Shown one piece after another: positions 1 to 6,542 of a stretch of 16,864 bases of DNA; the first letter of the stretch is position 1, and each line of letters opens with the position of its first letter. The translations under genes were made by a program, and so were the position numbers. This DNA comes from Flavobacteriaceae bacterium (GTDB lineage Bacteria; Bacteroidota; Bacteroidia; Flavobacteriales; Flavobacteriaceae), in the NCBI GenBank assembly GCA_030829155.1, contig JAURBD010000028.1, positions 1-16,864 of the forward strand. Reading direction: 5' to 3'. The notes under the pieces were generated by a model. It was given only the letters and a program-made list of their open reading frames with translations, had not been told where the DNA came from and searched no databases.

Positions 1-558
1 AGAGGTTATGGTTATCAAGGAGGAGGAGGTAGAGGCTCTTGGACAGAAAATGTTAAAGAAATGGCCTATGGTCCTGAATTCAAAGAGGCAATCCTTAACC
101 CAGGAGGTTGGACTATTGGCTTAAATGGTTTTGGGGAAGTTTTACCCTATCATGATAACAAAATGACTTTGGATTATGATAAACCTGATCAATGGGGTCT
201 TCCAACAGTTACCTTTGATGCAAACCTTCGTGAGAATGAGTGGAATATGCGTAAAGACATGCAAGAACAAGCCATGGAAATGCTAGACAATGCGGGATTC
301 AAGAATGTGGAAGGCTGGGATAATGACTATCATTTGGGCCTAGGAATTCATGAAATGGGAACTGCACGTATGGGACGTGACCCCAAAACTTCGGTTTTGA
401 ATGGAAATAATCAACTGCACGAGGTGCCAAATGTATTTGTTACTGATGGAGCTGCAATGACTTCCGCAGGGAATGTAAATCCATCTCTAACCTATATGGC
501 ATTGACTGCTAGGGCAGTAGACTTTGCTGTTAAAGAACTAAAAAAAATGAACCTTTAA
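1..558 (+). CDS. GMC family oxidoreductase, C-terminal part (5' truncated by window edge)
   Basis: The reading frame is open from base 1, so this is the last ~185 residues of a larger protein; family members are usually 500-570 residues and the FAD-binding N-terminus lies outside the window. The GMC C-terminal domain is clear: HEMGTARMG (His codon at 349-351) is the conserved H-x-x-G-T-x-R-M-G motif carrying the catalytic His, and the later TDGAAM...GNVNPSLT segment carries the second active-site position (Asn here) and closes the FAD site. Such enzymes oxidise sugar or alcohol hydroxyls with FAD. The next gene, 11 bp downstream, encodes a gluconate 2-dehydrogenase subunit 3-type protein, the usual partner of periplasmic GMC dehydrogenases in Bacteroidota, so a respiratory sugar dehydrogenase (possibly glucoside 3-dehydrogenase-like) is inferred rather than an H2O2-forming oxidase. 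The substrate cannot be read from this fragment. Confidence 0.93.
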   Translation, partial: RGYGYQGGGGRGSWTENVKEMAYGPEFKEAILNPGGWTIGLNGFGEVLPYHDNKMTLDYDKPDQWGLPTVTFDANLRENEWNMRKDMQEQAMEMLDNAGFKNVEGWDNDYHLGLGIHEMGTARMGRDPKTSVLNGNNQLHEVPNVFVTDGAAMTSAGNVNPSLTYMALTARAVDFAVKELKKMNL

Positions 559-569
559 AAGCCATTATC

Positions 570-1214
570 ATGCAAAGAAGAACCGCATTAAAAAATATAG
601 GACTCTCATTTGGAGCCATCACGCTTAGTTCAACAGTAGTGAGTCTTTTTGAAAGTTGCCAAACTTCTCAAGCTCATTGGACTCCTGAATTTTTCACATC
701 TGAACAAGCTCAACTTGTAAGCAAAATTGTGGATGTGATGTTGCCTAAAACCAAAACCCCAGGTGCAAAAGAACTTAACATTTCTCAATTTATGGATGGT
801 TTTATGGCTCATGTTGTAAGTCCAGAAGATCGCGAGTTTGCACAAATAGCGATTCCTGTTGTTTCAAAATTATTTCTTGAAGCTTCTGGTAAAGCAAAAG
901 TAACTGAGATTTCCAACGAGGATGTTGACGTGCAATTGAACCGTTTTTTAAGAGCAGATAAAGCTACACAAGAAGCCCGTCAACAAGCACTTGGCGACTG
1001 GTCTGAAGCTATCTCAAATGGAGAAGCATCGGCAATTCCAGAAGAGGGTGTGGCACATGAAATGATTAATAGTCTGAGAAGTTTAGCCGTTTATGCGTTT
1101 AAAAATAATGAAATAATTGGAGAGACAGTATTAGCTTATGCACCTGTCCCTGGAGAGCAAAAAGGATGTATTAGTTTAGAGGAAGCTACTGGAGGCAGAG
1201 CTTGGTCTTTATAA
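570..1214 (+). CDS. Gluconate 2-dehydrogenase subunit 3 family protein, Tat-type lipoprotein
   Basis: This 214-residue protein is the small partner subunit of a GMC dehydrogenase. The N-terminus has a twin-arginine signal (RRTALKNIG, residues 3-11), a hydrophobic stretch and a Cys at residue 30 (LFESC), typical of Tat-exported lipoproteins in this phylum. The mature part matches the subunit 3 family: helical start, then a 'VDVMLPKTKTPGAKE' stretch (residues ~54-68) like the family's L-P-x(3-5)-GA motif. In the known systems this subunit helps export and stabilise the FAD subunit and may help electrons pass to a cytochrome c. It starts 11 bp after the GMC stop, so the two are almost surely co-transcribed. 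It converges with a cytochrome c gene 19 bp away; a functional link to that cytochrome is possible but not shown. Confidence 0.88.
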   Translation: MQRRTALKNIGLSFGAITLSSTVVSLFESCQTSQAHWTPEFFTSEQAQLVSKIVDVMLPKTKTPGAKELNISQFMDGFMAHVVSPEDREFAQIAIPVVSKLFLEASGKAKVTEISNEDVDVQLNRFLRADKATQEARQQALGDWSEAISNGEASAIPEEGVAHEMINSLRSLAVYAFKNNEIIGETVLAYAPVPGEQKGCISLEEATGGRAWSL

Positions 1215-1233
1215 AATATAATTTTGTATTGTT

Positions 1234-1710
1234 TTAAAGAGTTCTCAAGTACTCAGCAATTGCTCGAGCTTCTTCTTCACTCAAATTCTGATTCAACATT
1301 TGAATGTTATTGTATTCTTTGAGTAGTGCAATGGCAATAGGATCTTTTTTCAACATTTCTGTTGGATTTAAAAGCAGATTCATTACCCATTCAGGCGAGC
1401 GTCTTTCATAAATTCCATTCATTCCTGGGCCAATAAGTTTTGCTTTGGGTTTATGACAGGCAGTACATTTTTGTTTAAAAGCTGCAGCACCTTTGTCAGC
1501 CATTTCTTGATCAATATCTTCATCAAAATTCATACTGCTTATTGGTCCAATTCCTTTATTGGATAAATCAATTGGCGTGGTTCCTTTTTGACTTACGGAC
1601 TTCTTAGATTCTGTTTTTTTAGTACGGTTATATTCAAAGCCTTTTTTCTTTTCATTTCCACCACAGGCAGATAGAATTAAAATAAAAGCGAGTAAAATGA
1701 TTTTTTTCAT
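1234..1710 (-). CDS. c-type cytochrome lipoprotein
   Basis: This 158-residue protein has a lipoprotein signal (LILSAC, Cys16), a Lys/Ser-rich low-complexity linker (~20-50) and one cytochrome c domain. The haem site is CTACH (82-86) and Met138 is the likely distal axial ligand. The body (residues ~93-158) has a conserved pattern: IGPGMNGIYERRSPEWVMN, then LLNPTEM and a C-terminal LSEEEARAIAEYLRTL helix. From memory this resembles the small cytochrome c encoded with nitrous oxide reductase (nos) genes in Bacteroidota; no nos gene lies in this window, so that role is not claimed. It would sit in the periplasm on a membrane anchor and shuttle electrons. It lies 95 bp downstream of the PII gene on the same strand and could be transcribed separately. 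The GMC/subunit 3 dehydrogenase pair converges on it. Confidence 0.87.
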   Translation of the reverse strand: MKKIILLAFILILSACGGNEKKKGFEYNRTKKTESKKSVSQKGTTPIDLSNKGIGPISSMNFDEDIDQEMADKGAAAFKQKCTACHKPKAKLIGPGMNGIYERRSPEWVMNLLLNPTEMLKKDPIAIALLKEYNNIQMLNQNLSEEEARAIAEYLRTL

Positions 1711-1805
1711 TGACTATTTATGATTTATTAGGATTATCTTCTTTAAAAAATTATATAATAAAATTTTAGGTGGCTGAGTTTCAGGGTCAGGTTTTTTAAA
1801 TTAGC

Positions 1806-2147
1806 TTAATGAATAGCTTCATGTCCTCGAACGCCAGTACTCATTCGTATAGCGTCCTCTACATTGTAAATGAATATTTTTCCATCACCTACCTCCCCAT
1901 CAGAACCAAATTTGAGAATTACATTTACGCACTTATCGAGATTTTCATCACTTACAACACACATAATCATGGTGCGTTGTTGAAGGGTTAATGATTGTTC
2001 GGTCCCTCTGTATATCTTAGTAAAACTTTTTTGAAGTCCAGTTCCAGAGGCCGGTAAAACAGTTAAACAAGGAATGTCAACATCTTTAAGTCCTTGTTGA
2101 ATTGCTTTGAGTTTTGACGGACGTATGATAGCTTCAATTTTTTTCAT
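1806..2147 (-). CDS. glnK: PII nitrogen regulatory protein (GlnK/GlnB family), atypical T-loop
   Basis: The 113 residues align without gaps to GlnB: MKKIEAIIRP start, G37, Q39 and K40 of the T-loop base, the B-loop ending GDGKIF (87-92), and the C-loop around residues 101-108. PII proteins bind ATP/ADP and 2-oxoglutarate and, as GlnK, plug the Amt channel through the T-loop. Departures from the canonical protein are visible: Gln at position 51 instead of the uridylylated Tyr, Ser at 41 instead of Gly, Arg at 58 instead of Lys, Glu at 85 instead of Lys, Ser at 103 instead of Arg. Control by uridylylation at Tyr51 is therefore not possible, and nucleotide or 2-oxoglutarate binding may differ. 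The gene lies 25 bp downstream of the ammonium transporter on the same strand, so it probably acts on that transporter. The symbol follows this linkage. Confidence 0.93.
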   Translation of the reverse strand: MKKIEAIIRPSKLKAIQQGLKDVDIPCLTVLPASGTGLQKSFTKIYRGTEQSLTLQQRTMIMCVVSDENLDKCVNVILKFGSDGEVGDGKIFIYNVEDAIRMSTGVRGHEAIH

Positions 2148-2172
2148 TTTTAGAGATTTTAAATTTTAAAAT

Positions 2173-3426
2173 TTATTCATAAGTTGAATAAGACTCTACA
2201 CCAAAAGAAGCTGCATCAATTCCTGCAATTTCTTCTTCTCTAGAAACCCGAATACCAAGAGTTTTGTCTATTAATTTCATTAGTACGAAAGTTACAACAA
2301 AAGAAAAGACTATAATCGTTATTACTCCAATTAATTGAGTTAGAAAAAGTGAAAACCCACCTCCAAAGAAAAGTCCACCGTCAGCAGCAAATAGGCCAAC
2401 TGCAAGGGTTCCAAAAAAACCGTTTACTCCATGAACTGCAACTGCTCCTACGGGATCATCGACCTTTAATTTGTCAACATAAATCACAGCTACATCAACT
2501 AGAACCCCTGCAACAGTACCTATAACTAATGCTGAGTGTGGTTCTACTACATTACAACCAGCTGTTATTGCCACTAAACCTGCCAAAATCCCGTTGATTA
2601 CCATAGTAATATCAACTTTACCGTATGAGTAATAGGTATAAATCATAGTAGAAATTCCACCAGCCGCAGAGGCTAAAAATGTGTTGACAACTACTGTTCC
2701 AATCAATTCCCAATTTCCGACAGCTCCCAAGGTTGAGCCTGGATTAAATCCAAACCAACCAAACCAGAGTATAAATCCTCCAATGGCAGCTAAGGGTAAG
2801 TTATGTCCTGGAATTGTATTTGTAGTTCCATCTTTTCGATATTTTCCTATTCGAGGTCCCAAAACAATAGCAGCAGCCAAGGCTGCAAAACCACCCATAG
2901 CATGAACTGCAGCAGAACCTGCAAAATCATTAAATCCTCTTGAGGCTAACCATCCATTTGGATTCCAAACCCAATTTGCTACTAAAGGATAAATGATTGC
3001 ACAAAAAACAATCACATAAACAGTATAAGAAAGTAGTTTCATTCGCTCGGCTAAGGCACCAGAAACGATTGATATTGCAGCTATTGCAAACCCCAATTGG
3101 ATGAACCAAAAAAGTTTATTGGAAACATTTAACTCTAAACCTAGGTCACTATTCATAATTCCAAAATCCAATGCAAACCATCCGTTTGATGCCCCGTAGG
3201 CAATTCCAAAACCGATCACAAAAAAGGCAATTCCCCCAAAAATAACATCAATGATAACTTTAGCTATAATACTCATAGCGTTTTTTGATCGAACAAAACC
3301 TGCTTCTAACAAGGCAAACCCTCCTTCCATAAAAAAAATTAGTGCAGCACAAAGGGCTACCCAAACAGTATCAATTGCGAGCGATAGATTATTTTGGTCT
3401 TTTATAATACCTACTAATTCTTCCAT
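2173..3426 (-). CDS. amt: Ammonium transporter (Amt/MEP/Rh family)
   Basis: This 417-residue polytopic inner-membrane protein has about 11 hydrophobic spans, as in Amt proteins. Family landmarks are EGGFALLEAGFVRSKNA (34-50), DFAGSAAVH (Asp167, His175), GWFGFNPGS (223-231) and DDPVGAVAVHGVNG (His332). His175 and His332 are the twin pore histidines that conduct NH3/H+ after NH4+ deprotonation; Asp167 corresponds to the conserved Asp of the recruitment site. The cytosolic tail (GIRVSREEEIAGID, 391-404) is the conserved Amt C-terminal region that couples the subunits and contacts PII. Unlike E. coli AmtB, no cleaved signal peptide is seen; the protein starts near its first span. The first gene of an amt-PII pair, it is probably induced under nitrogen limitation, though no recognised NtrC/sigma-54 site was seen upstream. 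Confidence 0.96.
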   Translation of the reverse strand: MEELVGIIKDQNNLSLAIDTVWVALCAALIFFMEGGFALLEAGFVRSKNAMSIIAKVIIDVIFGGIAFFVIGFGIAYGASNGWFALDFGIMNSDLGLELNVSNKLFWFIQLGFAIAAISIVSGALAERMKLLSYTVYVIVFCAIIYPLVANWVWNPNGWLASRGFNDFAGSAAVHAMGGFAALAAAIVLGPRIGKYRKDGTTNTIPGHNLPLAAIGGFILWFGWFGFNPGSTLGAVGNWELIGTVVVNTFLASAAGGISTMIYTYYSYGKVDITMVINGILAGLVAITAGCNVVEPHSALVIGTVAGVLVDVAVIYVDKLKVDDPVGAVAVHGVNGFFGTLAVGLFAADGGLFFGGGFSLFLTQLIGVITIIVFSFVVTFVLMKLIDKTLGIRVSREEEIAGIDAASFGVESYSTYE

Positions 3427-3535
3427 TAATCCAATAAAATAGTTAAAAATTTAATTTAATTAATTATTCAAATAAAAGTGTTAAGTATTTTATTAACTTT
3501 AAAATAATTACGAAATAATCATTTTTGAAGGGTTT

Positions 3536-3554
3536 AATTTCGGATTTCGAAATT
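3536..3554. repeat. Short inverted repeat upstream of the ammonium transporter
   Basis: Perfect 7-bp arms AATTTCG (3536-3542) and CGAAATT (3548-3554) surround a 5-base centre; a second, overlapping 10-bp palindrome ATTTCGAAAT lies at 3544-3553. It sits ~110 bp before the amt start codon in a 236-bp AT-rich spacer with no gene. It could be an operator or a chance product of AT-rich sequence; nothing identifies a binding protein. Confidence 0.25.
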
Positions 3555-3636
3555 TATTTTCTTTTTGAGGATTCTAAACCTTTTTGATTTAATTTATAGA
3601 TTAAAGTGACTCGTTTTATTTTCAGTGTTGTATCAA

Positions 3637-3659
3637 ATTGATAGACGGTCTCTATCAGT
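3637..3659 (-). terminator. Hairpin just after the histidine phosphatase stop codon
   Basis: Read on the minus strand, a 9-bp stem (8 Watson-Crick pairs and one G-T pair) with a 5-base loop begins 3 bases after the TAG stop of the histidine phosphatase. The plus-strand arms are ATTGATAGA (3637-3645) and TCTATCAGT (3651-3659). There is no T-run after it, so a factor-independent terminator is only possible; it may instead protect the 3' end of the mRNA. Confidence 0.35.
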
Positions 3660-3662
3660 AAA

Positions 3663-4217
3663 CTAGGGTTTTAGAGGAAAAACTTTCCCTTTTTCAATAC
3701 AGGAATCCCAATTTATAAGTGGTTTATTGGCTACCCAGTCCAGAAGTGTTTCACAAGGAAAGCCATGACTTACAATCAGTATTTTTTTACCATCGTATTT
3801 TGTGTTGACTTCAAGTATAAATTTTTTAAGTCGCTCAAGCACTTGCAGAAAACTTTCTCCATTTGGAAAAACGTAGTCGGTTTCAGGATGGTTTTTTAAA
3901 TGCTCATTCGATGATTCATATGTTGATTGATCAAAGTCACCTAAATCAATATCAACCAATCTCTTGTCTAAAAAAAAATCACATTTAGAAGTTTTTACAA
4001 AATAAGCAGCAGTTTCTTGTGTTCTCCTAAAAGGTGAATAGAAAATTAAATCAAAGTTAGAATATCGCTTTGCCTCTTGCTCAACTGTTTTTTTCCCTTC
4101 AGGAATTAGTCCATATTGGATTTGAGTTTCCATTTTGCATGACTCAATTCCCAACATATTATTTTTAGCCTTTCCATGTCTAACAATGTAAAAGTCATTT
4201 TTTAGGGTAATGTTCAT
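3663..4217 (-). CDS. Histidine phosphatase family protein (phosphoglycerate mutase-like)
   Basis: This 184-residue protein is a branch-1 histidine phosphatase. Visible catalytic parts are the RHG motif (13-15, His14 the phosphorylated residue), SPFRRTQETA (61-70, second Arg of the phosphate pocket), the acid candidate in GESF (Glu121) and VSHG (149-152, His151). No signal peptide or membrane span is seen, so it is cytosolic. The family includes phosphoglycerate mutases, cobalamin and fructose-bisphosphate phosphatases and SixA-like phosphatases; the sequence does not settle the substrate. At 184 residues it is shorter than dPGM (~230-250), which argues against a glycolytic mutase. It stands alone on this strand, has its own promoter-like box (4268-4275) and is divergent from the HAD phosphatase gene. 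Confidence 0.92.
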   Translation of the reverse strand: MNITLKNDFYIVRHGKAKNNMLGIESCKMETQIQYGLIPEGKKTVEQEAKRYSNFDLIFYSPFRRTQETAAYFVKTSKCDFFLDKRLVDIDLGDFDQSTYESSNEHLKNHPETDYVFPNGESFLQVLERLKKFILEVNTKYDGKKILIVSHGFPCETLLDWVANKPLINWDSCIEKGKVFPLKP

Positions 4218-4267
4218 CAGAGTAATAGTTTAATTTTATTCAAAATTGAAATGCAATTACATCTTTC

Positions 4268-4275
4268 CAAAGATA
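4268..4275 (-). promoter_or_regulatory. Bacteroidota-type -7 box for the histidine phosphatase
   Basis: On the minus strand this reads TATCTTTG, a full match to the Bacteroidota TAnnTTTG element. A TTTG-like -33 candidate lies at 4300-4303 with a 24-base spacer, slightly longer than usual. The predicted 5' leader to the ATG at 4217 is about 45 bases. Confidence 0.45.
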
Positions 4276-4362
4276 TTAGATTTTCTATTTAATCGAATTC
4301 AAAAATGGACATAATCATTTAGTTTTAATTTGAGTTAGGATTTCTGGGTAGAAAAAACCACA

Positions 4363-4370
4363 TATCTTTA
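4363..4370 (+). promoter_or_regulatory. Possible -7 box for the Cof-type phosphatase
   Basis: TATCTTTA, one base from TAnnTTTG, lies 19 bases before the ATG at 4390. No TTG was found at the right -33 distance. The same TATCTTTA word lies 17 bases before lpxH (7706-7713), which gives it some support. Confidence 0.3.
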
Positions 4371-4389
4371 CAACATCAAAAAACAACCC

Positions 4390-5199
4390 ATGGAGTGTAA
4401 ACTCATTTGCTCCGATATAGACGGAACTTTATTGGATGTCAATCGACATCTTTCCAAAGAAACCATAGCCGCAGTTCAAAGAGTAAAATCAAAAATTCCT
4501 TTTTTGTTGATCTCATCTCGTATGCCAGAATCCATGCGTTTACTTCAGACAGAATTGGGTACAATGGAAACTCCTTTAATTGCCTATAATGGAGCTTTAA
4601 TTTTGGGGTCAGAAGGGAATATTATTCAAAGTACTGAGATTCCTTACTGGATAACCGACGCAATTTGTAATTGTATCCCAGAATTTAAATTACATTTTAG
4701 TTTGTATCACCAAGATGAATGGATAGTGCCAAGAATGGATTTTTGGGCTAAACGTGAAATGAATAACACTCGAGTATCCCCAAAAGTAAGTCCATTGGTT
4801 GATACCCTCGCTTTGTGGAAACAGCACCAAAAGGGAGCTCATAAAATTATGGCAATGGGAGATTCTGAGTATTTAGATTGGGTAGAACAATTTATTTCTA
4901 AAAATTATTCTAATCAGGTAAATGCATATAGATCCAAAGACACCTATTTAGAAATTTCAAACAATCAATTAGACAAGGCTTCGGCTTTAGCAAAACTTTT
5001 GAGTACAGAATACCCAAATTTATCTATGGATGAGGTAATGGCTTTTGGGGATAATTATAACGACCAAACTATGCTCGAAAGTGTTGGTTGGGGTATTGCG
5101 GTAGCTAATGCAAAACCTGAGATTTTATTTTCAATCAAAACTCATACGCTGACTAACCATCAACATGGAGTGGCGTTTGCTATAGGGCAACACTGCTAA
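4390..5199 (+). CDS. Cof-type HAD-IIB family hydrolase (sugar-phosphatase-like)
   Basis: This 269-residue cytosolic protein has all four HAD motifs. Motif I is DIDGTLLD (nucleophile Asp9, acid/base Asp11), motif II is the Ser in LLISSRMP (~42), motif III is Lys196 in NNQLDKASAL, and motif IV is GDNYND (220-225) for Mg2+. The ~100-residue insert between motifs II and III is the type IIB cap, so this is the Cof/YbiV/YidA group that dephosphorylates sugar phosphates and other small phosphometabolites such as flavin or PLP precursors; the exact substrate is not readable. Length matches the family (~260-275). The gene is convergent with the EamA permease and their stop codons overlap within the four bases CTAA at 5196-5199. 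Confidence 0.94.
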   Translation: MECKLICSDIDGTLLDVNRHLSKETIAAVQRVKSKIPFLLISSRMPESMRLLQTELGTMETPLIAYNGALILGSEGNIIQSTEIPYWITDAICNCIPEFKLHFSLYHQDEWIVPRMDFWAKREMNNTRVSPKVSPLVDTLALWKQHQKGAHKIMAMGDSEYLDWVEQFISKNYSNQVNAYRSKDTYLEISNNQLDKASALAKLLSTEYPNLSMDEVMAFGDNYNDQTMLESVGWGIAVANAKPEILFSIKTHTLTNHQHGVAFAIGQHC

Positions 5200-6089
5200 G
5201 CCAATTTTTTCTTTTGAGTTACTAAATATACTCCTGACAAAACAAGAATTGTAGCTAAAATTTTCACAAAATCTATGGCATCGTTTCCAGTGTATAAAGC
5301 GAACATTATTCCTATAAGGGGCTGTAAATAAACAAAAGCGCCAACAGTAGTGGGCGATAGGGTTTTAAGTGCATAAACATTGAAGAGATAGGTTAAAAAT
5401 GTAGTTCCAACTACTACAAAAGTCATTCGCCAAGTTGCTTCAAACGGAAGAAAAGACCATTCTACTTCGATAAATTCATTAAAAGTAATGGGGAGATTCA
5501 TAAATACACCTCCCAAAAACATCCATTTCATCAAAGTTATGGAACTGTATTTTTGAGTCATCGGTTTTATTAAAACCAGATAGATCCCATAGCAAAGGGC
5601 GTTGATGAACATCATTGAATTTCCCAAAGGAATATTCGGTGCATTAACACTAAAATTACTTCCGTTTAAAATAAGCAATAATGCTCCTCCAAAACCAACG
5701 AAAATCCCGATTCCTTTGGTTATTCTTATTTTTTCTTTTAAGAAAAATGCGGAAAGAATCATAACCATAATAGGGGTAAGGGTAACAATTACCGAACTGT
5801 TGATGGGCGTTGATAAACTGAGCCCTTTGATAAACATTAGCATATTTAGACACATCCCAAAAAAAGTTGCAATTCCAATTTTTATAAAATCTTTTCGATC
5901 AATATTCTCTTTTGGAAAAAGAAGACTAACGGTCCAGAATAAAATTGCGGCACCAACAACTCGAAGTTGTACCAATCCCAATGCACTAATATATTTGGGC
6001 ATTATGACTTTGGCGATGGTGTGATTTAGTCCATAAATAGTAGTTGCACTCAATGCACATAAAATTGCTGTAAACCGTTGTTTATCCAT
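5196..6089 (-). CDS. EamA/DMT family transporter
   Basis: This 297-residue integral membrane protein has about ten hydrophobic spans in two repeated halves, the EamA (drug/metabolite transporter) fold. Landmarks are 'GLNHTIAKVIMPKY' in the first span, 'LTPIMVMILSAFFLKEKI' ending repeat 1 and 'YLQPLIGIMFAL' near the end of repeat 2, where the family has a Pro-Leu turn. Members export amino acids, nucleobases or other metabolites; no feature identifies the cargo. Its start overlaps the last 8 bases of the upstream ArsC-like gene, so the two are translated from one mRNA. The 3' end overlaps the convergent Cof-type phosphatase gene by four bases. Confidence 0.93.
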   Translation of the reverse strand: MDKQRFTAILCALSATTIYGLNHTIAKVIMPKYISALGLVQLRVVGAAILFWTVSLLFPKENIDRKDFIKIGIATFFGMCLNMLMFIKGLSLSTPINSSVIVTLTPIMVMILSAFFLKEKIRITKGIGIFVGFGGALLLILNGSNFSVNAPNIPLGNSMMFINALCYGIYLVLIKPMTQKYSSITLMKWMFLGGVFMNLPITFNEFIEVEWSFLPFEATWRMTFVVVGTTFLTYLFNVYALKTLSPTTVGAFVYLQPLIGIMFALYTGNDAIDFVKILATILVLSGVYLVTQKKKLA

Positions 6090-6435
6090 GAAGCGCTATT
6101 TGAGCAGCTTCAATTGTAACAGCGGCATTGCCAATAAAAATCTCATCTTGGTAGATCAATACAGGACGTTTTAAAAAAGAATAATGCTCAAGAATAAGTG
6201 CTTTACTTTTTTTCTCTGAAACCTCAGCGGCTTTTATTCTTCGTTTTTTTAGTAATTGTCCACGAGAATTAAGTAATGCGGAATAAGATTTGGTTTTTGA
6301 AAACAGCACATCAAGTTGCTCTGGAGTAATTGGGTTTTCTTTGATATTTATTTGTTTGATTGAATCGGGGAGTTGTAAAGTTTTTATGATTCTCTTACAT
6401 GTATCACAAGTCTTTAGGTAGTAAAAAATATCCAT
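6082..6435 (-). CDS. ArsC/Spx-family thioredoxin-fold protein
   Basis: I chose the ATG at 6433-6435, giving 117 residues that begin MDIFYYLKTCDTCKRI; an upstream ATG at 6465 would add ten residues that do not match the family's immediate beta-strand start. The fold is ArsC-like: a CxxC (Cys10, Cys13) after the first strand, a central ENPITPEQL segment, a LLNSRGQLLKKR segment, and FLKRPVLIYQDEIFIG near the end. ArsC arsenate reductases use three arginines; the last, after the RP motif, is not seen (IGNAA instead). A true arsenate reductase is therefore unlikely; it resembles the 'arsenate reductase family' or Spx/YffB-like proteins of unknown role. It is first in a two-gene unit with the EamA permease, and no ars genes are nearby. 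Confidence 0.85.
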   Translation of the reverse strand: MDIFYYLKTCDTCKRIIKTLQLPDSIKQINIKENPITPEQLDVLFSKTKSYSALLNSRGQLLKKRRIKAAEVSEKKSKALILEHYSFLKRPVLIYQDEIFIGNAAVTIEAAQIALHG

Positions 6436-6511
6436 AGCAAGTTTTGTTTGAACAAAGAAAATCAATTTTCGCTAAATGGATTTAAAATATGGATAAATCC
6501 TTTGAAACAAT

Positions 6512-6519
6512 TACCTTTG
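6512..6519 (+). promoter_or_regulatory. Bacteroidota-type -7 box for the trans-sulfuration enzyme gene
   Basis: TACCTTTG is a full match to TAnnTTTG, 23 bases before the ATG at 6543, giving a leader of roughly 17 bases. No clear TTG at -33 was found. The leader is too short for a SAM riboswitch. Confidence 0.5.
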
Positions 6520-6542
6520 ACATCTATAAATAAGTTGGTTTT

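Noticed and set aside
1766..1800. Small hairpin (CTGA...TCAG) followed by a T-run in the gap between the PII and cytochrome genes
   Set aside because: The core stem is only four pairs and the T-run is on the plus-strand side, where no gene needs a terminator; on the gene strand the order is wrong.
3469..3476. Minus-strand TTTATTTG as a -7 box for amt
   Set aside because: It lacks the conserved A of TAnnTTTG and has no TTG at the -33 distance; the spacer is so AT-rich that near matches are expected.
5602..6024. 140-codon plus-strand open frame opposite the EamA gene
   Set aside because: It is antisense to a clear ten-span permease; its hydrophobic and Lys/Pro-rich composition is the mirror of that gene and matches no family I know.
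6466..6542. Possible SAM riboswitch before the trans-sulfuration gene
   Set aside because: The gap is short, a full -7 box at 6512-6519 leaves only a ~17-base leader, and no riboswitch core was seen.
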